Shown: piece after piece, positions 42,796-45,900 of the stretch
Position numbering within the stretch: the first letter of the stretch is position 1
Layout of the letters: the number at the start of each line of letters is the position of its first letter
NCBI GenBank assembly: GCA_002841455.1
Contig: PGZT01000004.1
Location: 1-45,900 of the forward strand
Source of the DNA: Firmicutes bacterium HGW-Firmicutes-21
GTDB lineage: Bacteria; Bacillota; Clostridia; Oscillospirales; CAG-382
Length of the DNA stretch: 45,900 nt
Direction of reading: 5' to 3'
Position numbers and translations under genes: made by a program
The notes under the pieces: model-generated
Database searches by the model: none
Told to the model about the DNA's origin: nothing
What the model saw: only the letters and a program-made list of their open reading frames with translations

Positions 42796-42936
42796 TCAAA
42801 ACATATTATCCTTGAAATATAGAGGTCTCAGCCCGTCACCTGTTTGCACAACTCTTTTTGTAAAGAAAATAGTTCTGTATTGAGATACGGACATATGGGC
42901 GGTATTATTTGTTCTGTAAAGTTTTGAGAAATACAT
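42796..42936 (-). CDS. Putative 46-residue small protein with its own promoter and terminator
   Basis: The frame begins with ATG at 42936, with GGGAGG nine bases upstream, and encodes MYFSKLYRTNNTAHMSVSQY, then RTIFFTKRVVQTGDGLRPLY, then FKDNMF. It is bounded by a consensus promoter (42969-42997) and a terminator (42702-42763), so it looks like a self-contained transcription unit of about 260 bases. It is basic and has no signal peptide or membrane helix. No family was recognised. It could be a real small protein or a leader frame that regulates the GNAT genes behind the terminator. Confidence 0.6.
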   Translation of the reverse strand: MYFSKLYRTNNTAHMSVSQYRTIFFTKRVVQTGDGLRPLYFKDNMF

Positions 42937-42968
42937 CGCTGTAGCCTCCCGAAAAGTAAATTTTACAA

Positions 42969-42997
42969 ATTATATCACGAGATTTATATTTTGTCAA
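42969..42997 (-). promoter_or_regulatory. Perfect consensus promoter of the small gene and GNAT operon
   Basis: TTGACA (42992-42997), 17 bases, TATAAT (42969-42974) on the minus strand; both hexamers match the sigma-A consensus exactly. Confidence 0.85.
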
Positions 42998-43027
42998 CAT
43001 ATTTATAACGTGATGTATATATCTGTA

Positions 43028-43056
43028 TTGCAACTCATTCTTCTGTATGGTATAAT
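43028..43056 (+). promoter_or_regulatory. Promoter of the DUF1848/ANT(6) genes
   Basis: TTGCAA, 17 bases, TATAAT, 46 bases before the ATG at 43102. Divergent from the promoter at 42969. Confidence 0.75.
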
Positions 43057-43101
43057 TAAGTTAATAAAATTTGGTATACTCGACTTATAAGGAGTAGCAA
43101 T

Positions 43102-44028
43102 ATGATTCTCTCCGCTTCCCGACGTACAGATATACCCTGCTATTATTCCGAATGGTTTATAAACCGTCTGAATGCGGGATATGTCCTGACACGGAACCCG
43201 TTCAACCATGCGCAACTGAGCAAAATACCTCTTTCACCCGAGGTTGTGGATTGTATTGTGTTCTGGACAAAGGATGCCAAAAACATTCTGCCGCACCTGA
43301 GAACCATTGACGAAATGGACTATAATTATTATTTTCAATTCACGCTGACACCATATGACCATATAATTGAGAAAAACCTGCGTGATAAAGCGGATATTGA
43401 AAAAACCTTTATAGTTCTAAGTGAACAGATTGGTAAGGAGCGTGTGATATGGCGATATGACCCCATTATTTTTAATGATACGCTGACTGTAGCCTACCAC
43501 AAAGCGCAGTTTAAGCGGTTGTGCGAAAAGCTCTCGCCATATACCGAGGGTGTTATAATCAGCTTTGTTGATGTTTACGAAAAACTAAAAACCAATCTTA
43601 TCCGTGAGATAACAGGTGATGAAATAGAGGAGCTTGGCTCTTTTATCGGAAAAACAGCAAGAGAATACGGATTAGCCGCAAAGGCGTGCTGCGAAAGTAC
43701 AGACCTGACAGTCTTTGGAATCGAACGGGCGAGCTGCATAGATAAAGCGGCAATTGAGAAGGTTTGCGGCTCTTCGCTCGCCATATCCTCCGACAAAAAT
43801 CAACGAGATGGCTGCGGTTGTATGGAGAGCATTGACATCGGCGTATATAACACCTGTCTTAATGGTTGTGTGTATTGTTACGCCAACGATAACCCTGCAA
43901 CCACTTTGCGGCGGTATAATTCCCACAACCCGAACAGCGAACTGCTCATCGGCACGGCTACAGACGGCGAAAGGATAACAGACCGCAAAGTAAAAGCGCA
44001 TAGACAAGGACAAATTAATTTATTTTAG
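43102..44028 (+). CDS. DUF1848 protein with C-terminal cysteine cluster
   Basis: 308 residues. The N-terminus ILSASRRTDIPCYYSEWFIN and WTKDAKNILPHL are DUF1848 landmarks. The C-terminal CGCMESIDIGVYNTCLNGCV followed by YCYAN provides a C-x3-C-x2-C-like set suited to a 4Fe-4S cluster, related to radical SAM and spore photolyase-type folds. Reaction unknown. An AAGGAG site precedes the ATG. Followed by the ANT(6)-like gene after 21 bases. Confidence 0.85.
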   Translation: MILSASRRTDIPCYYSEWFINRLNAGYVLTRNPFNHAQLSKIPLSPEVVDCIVFWTKDAKNILPHLRTIDEMDYNYYFQFTLTPYDHIIEKNLRDKADIEKTFIVLSEQIGKERVIWRYDPIIFNDTLTVAYHKAQFKRLCEKLSPYTEGVIISFVDVYEKLKTNLIREITGDEIEELGSFIGKTAREYGLAAKACCESTDLTVFGIERASCIDKAAIEKVCGSSLAISSDKNQRDGCGCMESIDIGVYNTCLNGCVYCYANDNPATTLRRYNSHNPNSELLIGTATDGERITDRKVKAHRQGQINLF

Positions 44029-44049
44029 GGATGATTAGGAGGTAAACAA

Positions 44050-44907
44050 ATGCGTACGGAAAAAGAGATGTTCGATTTAATACTTGGTATTGCAAAAGCG
44101 GACGAGCGTGTTAAGGCAGTCCTTATGGTTGGTTCTCGTGCTAACCCCAACGCCCCCAAAGATATATATCAAGATTATGATATTACTTATTTTGTTAGGG
44201 ATGTATCGCCTTTTTATAATAATTTGGATTGGATTGAACAAAATTTTGGAAAACCTATGATTATGCAGTTACCGGAAAATATGTCGCATCCTCTGCTTGC
44301 ACCGGAAGGAGACGGTCATTTTATTTATTTAATGATTTTTGAGGACGGAAACAGAATAGATTTAAGTATTGAATATACACCTTACTTTGATGACGGAGAG
44401 CCTGCAATCGTACTTTTAGACAAGGATGGTTTCCTGCCAAATATACCCATACCAACAGATAAACACTGGTATATCAAACCTCCGACAAAGGAGTTATTTT
44501 CGGACTGTTGTAACGAATTTTGGTGGAGCTTAAATAATGTCGGAAAAGGTATTGCAAGAGATGAGTTACCATATGTTATGGAAATGTTCAACCATTATAT
44601 CCGGGATATGCTTAACCAAATGGTTGACTGGTATATCGGAATCAAAACGAATTTTTCCGTTTCCTCCGGAAAAATGGGTAAGTATTATAAGAGACATCTT
44701 TCGTCACATCTTTACGATATGTATGCAAAAACCTATTCAGACAGTGATTACGACAATCTTTGGGCGGCGGTATTCACCGCTTGCGAGCTGTTCAGAGTAA
44801 TTGCGACATCTGTTGCGGAACACTTTTCTTTTACATACAACAAGGATGAAGAAATCGGTATAATGAAATATTTGAATTGGGTAAAAGTACAACAAACATC
44901 TCCGTAA
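44050..44907 (+). CDS. Aminoglycoside 6-adenylyltransferase-like protein (ANT(6)/AadE family)
   Basis: 285 residues, the usual length of the family. Active-site motif GSRANPNAPKDIYQDYDITY holds the two aspartates of the nucleotidyl-transfer site, and RIDLSIEY the third. The C-terminal helical domain (YIRDMLNQMVDWYIGIKTNF, KYYKRHLSSHLYDMYAKTYS) matches AadE-like proteins. It would adenylate streptomycin if a true resistance enzyme, but many chromosomal homologues lack proof of activity. AGGAGGTAAACAA precedes the ATG. Confidence 0.85.
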   Translation: MRTEKEMFDLILGIAKADERVKAVLMVGSRANPNAPKDIYQDYDITYFVRDVSPFYNNLDWIEQNFGKPMIMQLPENMSHPLLAPEGDGHFIYLMIFEDGNRIDLSIEYTPYFDDGEPAIVLLDKDGFLPNIPIPTDKHWYIKPPTKELFSDCCNEFWWSLNNVGKGIARDELPYVMEMFNHYIRDMLNQMVDWYIGIKTNFSVSSGKMGKYYKRHLSSHLYDMYAKTYSDSDYDNLWAAVFTACELFRVIATSVAEHFSFTYNKDEEIGIMKYLNWVKVQQTSP

Positions 44908-44965
44908 GACGCTGCAAAGGATTATATATCTGTGTGTATAGTATTTCCCTACAAAAAACAGGCGA

Positions 44966-44995
44966 AAAACACTAAATTAATATAGAAAACACTAA
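44966..44995 (+). repeat. Direct repeat AAAACACTAA upstream of pflB
   Basis: Two identical 10-mers at 44966-44975 and 44986-44995, exactly 20 bases apart, about 70 bases before the pflB start. Candidate binding sites for a regulator. The rest of the 44908-45064 gap is AT-rich with nothing else recognised. Confidence 0.4.
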
Positions 44996-45064
44996 TTGAA
45001 AAAAGCGACGGAAAGATGTAAACTATGTGCAGGCAGAGGATATAGGAAACGGAGGTCAAGCTAT

Positions 45065-45900
45065 ATGCAATTTATTACAGGAAAGTGGCAGCGGCAAATT
45101 GATGTTCGGGATTTTATTGTACGGAACTACAGACCATATGACGGAGATGACGGCTTTCTCGCTCCGCCCACCGAACGCACAGCGGCATTATGGGAAAAGG
45201 TTAAAAAGCTGCTGGAGGACGAGCGCAAAAACGGCGGTGTCCTTGATATTGACGAGCATACCATCTCGACAATAACGGCGCACAAGCCGGGCTATATCGA
45301 TAAAAAGCTGGAGATTATAGTCGGTTTGCAAACGGATGCGCCGCTCAAGCGAGCGATAATGCCGTTTGGCGGTATTAGAATGGTCAAGACCTCTTTGGAG
45401 TCCTACGGCAGGGAAATGGACCCCGAGGTAGAGAAGATTTTTGAATACAGAAAAACACACAACGACGGTGTTTTCGACGCATATACAGAGGATATGAAAA
45501 AAGCCCGCCGCAGCGGAATTATAACGGGATTACCCGATTCCTACGGCAGGGGAAGGATAATAGGCGATTATCGCAGGGTTGCGCTCTACGGAGTCGATTA
45601 TCTGATAAAACAAAAGAGTCGTGCTAAGGATGATTTTGTTTTCGACCTTATTAACGAGGATATTATCCGTCAACGGGAGGAGATTTCCGAGCAGATTCGC
45701 TCACTCGAGGAGCTGAAGGCGATGGCAAGTGCTTACGGATACGATATTTCTATGCCCGCAACCGATGTAAAAGAGGCTATACAATGGCTCTACTTCGGTT
45801 ATCTCGCCGCAATAAAGGACCAAAACGGAGCGGCAATGTCGCTCGGAAGGGTATCCACCTTTTTGGATATTTATGCCGAGAGGGATATTGACGAGGGCAG
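45065..45900 (+). CDS. pflB: Pyruvate formate-lyase, 3' end outside the window
   Basis: About 278 codons are visible and the frame is open at the window edge. The ATG at 45065 follows GGAGG. The N-terminus reads RDFIVRNYRPYDGDDGFLAP, then KPGYIDKKLEIIVGLQTDAP, LKRAIMPFGGIRMV and GIITGLPDSYGRGRIIGDYR, all characteristic PflB segments. The enzyme cleaves pyruvate with CoA to acetyl-CoA and formate and needs a glycyl radical near the C-terminus, which is beyond the window together with any activating enzyme gene. Confidence 0.93.
   Translation, partial: MQFITGKWQRQIDVRDFIVRNYRPYDGDDGFLAPPTERTAALWEKVKKLLEDERKNGGVLDIDEHTISTITAHKPGYIDKKLEIIVGLQTDAPLKRAIMPFGGIRMVKTSLESYGREMDPEVEKIFEYRKTHNDGVFDAYTEDMKKARRSGIITGLPDSYGRGRIIGDYRRVALYGVDYLIKQKSRAKDDFVFDLINEDIIRQREEISEQIRSLEELKAMASAYGYDISMPATDVKEAIQWLYFGYLAAIKDQNGAAMSLGRVSTFLDIYAERDIDEG

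Noticed and set aside
42700-42960. T-box or other known riboswitch before the GNAT genes
   Set aside because: No T-box sequence or specifier-loop pattern was found, and the leader contains a plausible small reading frame.

Overview
The window looks like chromosomal DNA of an obligately anaerobic, Gram-positive, probably spore-forming member of the Clostridia (Oscillospiraceae/Ruminococcaceae-like). The evidence is two secreted dockerin-bearing proteins, a GH26 lipoprotein, a CotF-like spore coat pair, class III ribonucleotide reductase (nrdDG), pyruvate formate-lyase, Rnf subunits, a DUF4364 regulator and strong AGGAGG ribosome binding sites with frequent GTG/TTG starts. I saw no rRNA, tRNA or CRISPR array. 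Functions are assigned from motifs and remembered family features; no database search was run.

Layout. 1-7.1 kb: two dockerin proteins (a GHL10-type glycosidase cut by the window edge, and a cohesin-like/dockerin protein) flank a methyltransferase and a large XRE-cupin-acyl-CoA synthetase fusion. 7.2-11.1 kb: a CotF-like spore pair, a membrane-anchored solute-binding protein and a GH26-like lipoprotein. 11.1-13.8 kb: an MBL hydrolase, then an ECF sigma factor translationally coupled to a membrane protein with three extracellular repeats, probably its anti-sigma/sensor. 13.9-16.9 kb: small accessory genes (GNAT, membrane XRE regulator, divergent Ham1, DUF3795, membrane protein) and a decayed alpha/beta hydrolase.

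17.2-24.8 kb is the most interesting part. The 3' end of rlmD (rumA) is followed by what looks like a tandem array of small serine-recombinase cassettes. A 32-bp core matching the last codons of rlmD occurs three times (24763-24794, 22140-22171, 19826-19857). Each core is followed, in the rlmD sense, by four 30-bp-spaced iterons at a fixed distance of about 145 bp, then by a translation leader and cargo. Unit 1 carries NUDIX + nucleotidyltransferase + an intact recombinase. Unit 2 carries a methyltransferase + a recombinase with one in-frame amber codon. Unit 3 carries a MerR regulator (apparent ATG-to-ATA start loss) + an ABC exporter and has no recombinase. All cargo points the same way as rlmD. 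The arrangement resembles integron cassettes but with serine recombinases, and the cargo looks like resistance or self-protection genes.

24.8-32.9 kb: rlmD, a ComEC-like MBL lipoprotein, rnfCD without the other rnf genes, then a DUF4364-nth-flavoprotein-DUF2752 operon and a DUF4190 membrane protein. 33-41.3 kb: nrdDG behind a promoter with tandem NrdR-like boxes; an AlgX-like lipoprotein-SDR-CDF transporter operon; a large unknown lipoprotein. 41.3-45.9 kb: two GNAT acetyltransferases, an unlisted 46-residue small gene with its own consensus promoter and terminator, a DUF1848 protein, an ANT(6)-like nucleotidyltransferase and the start of pflB.
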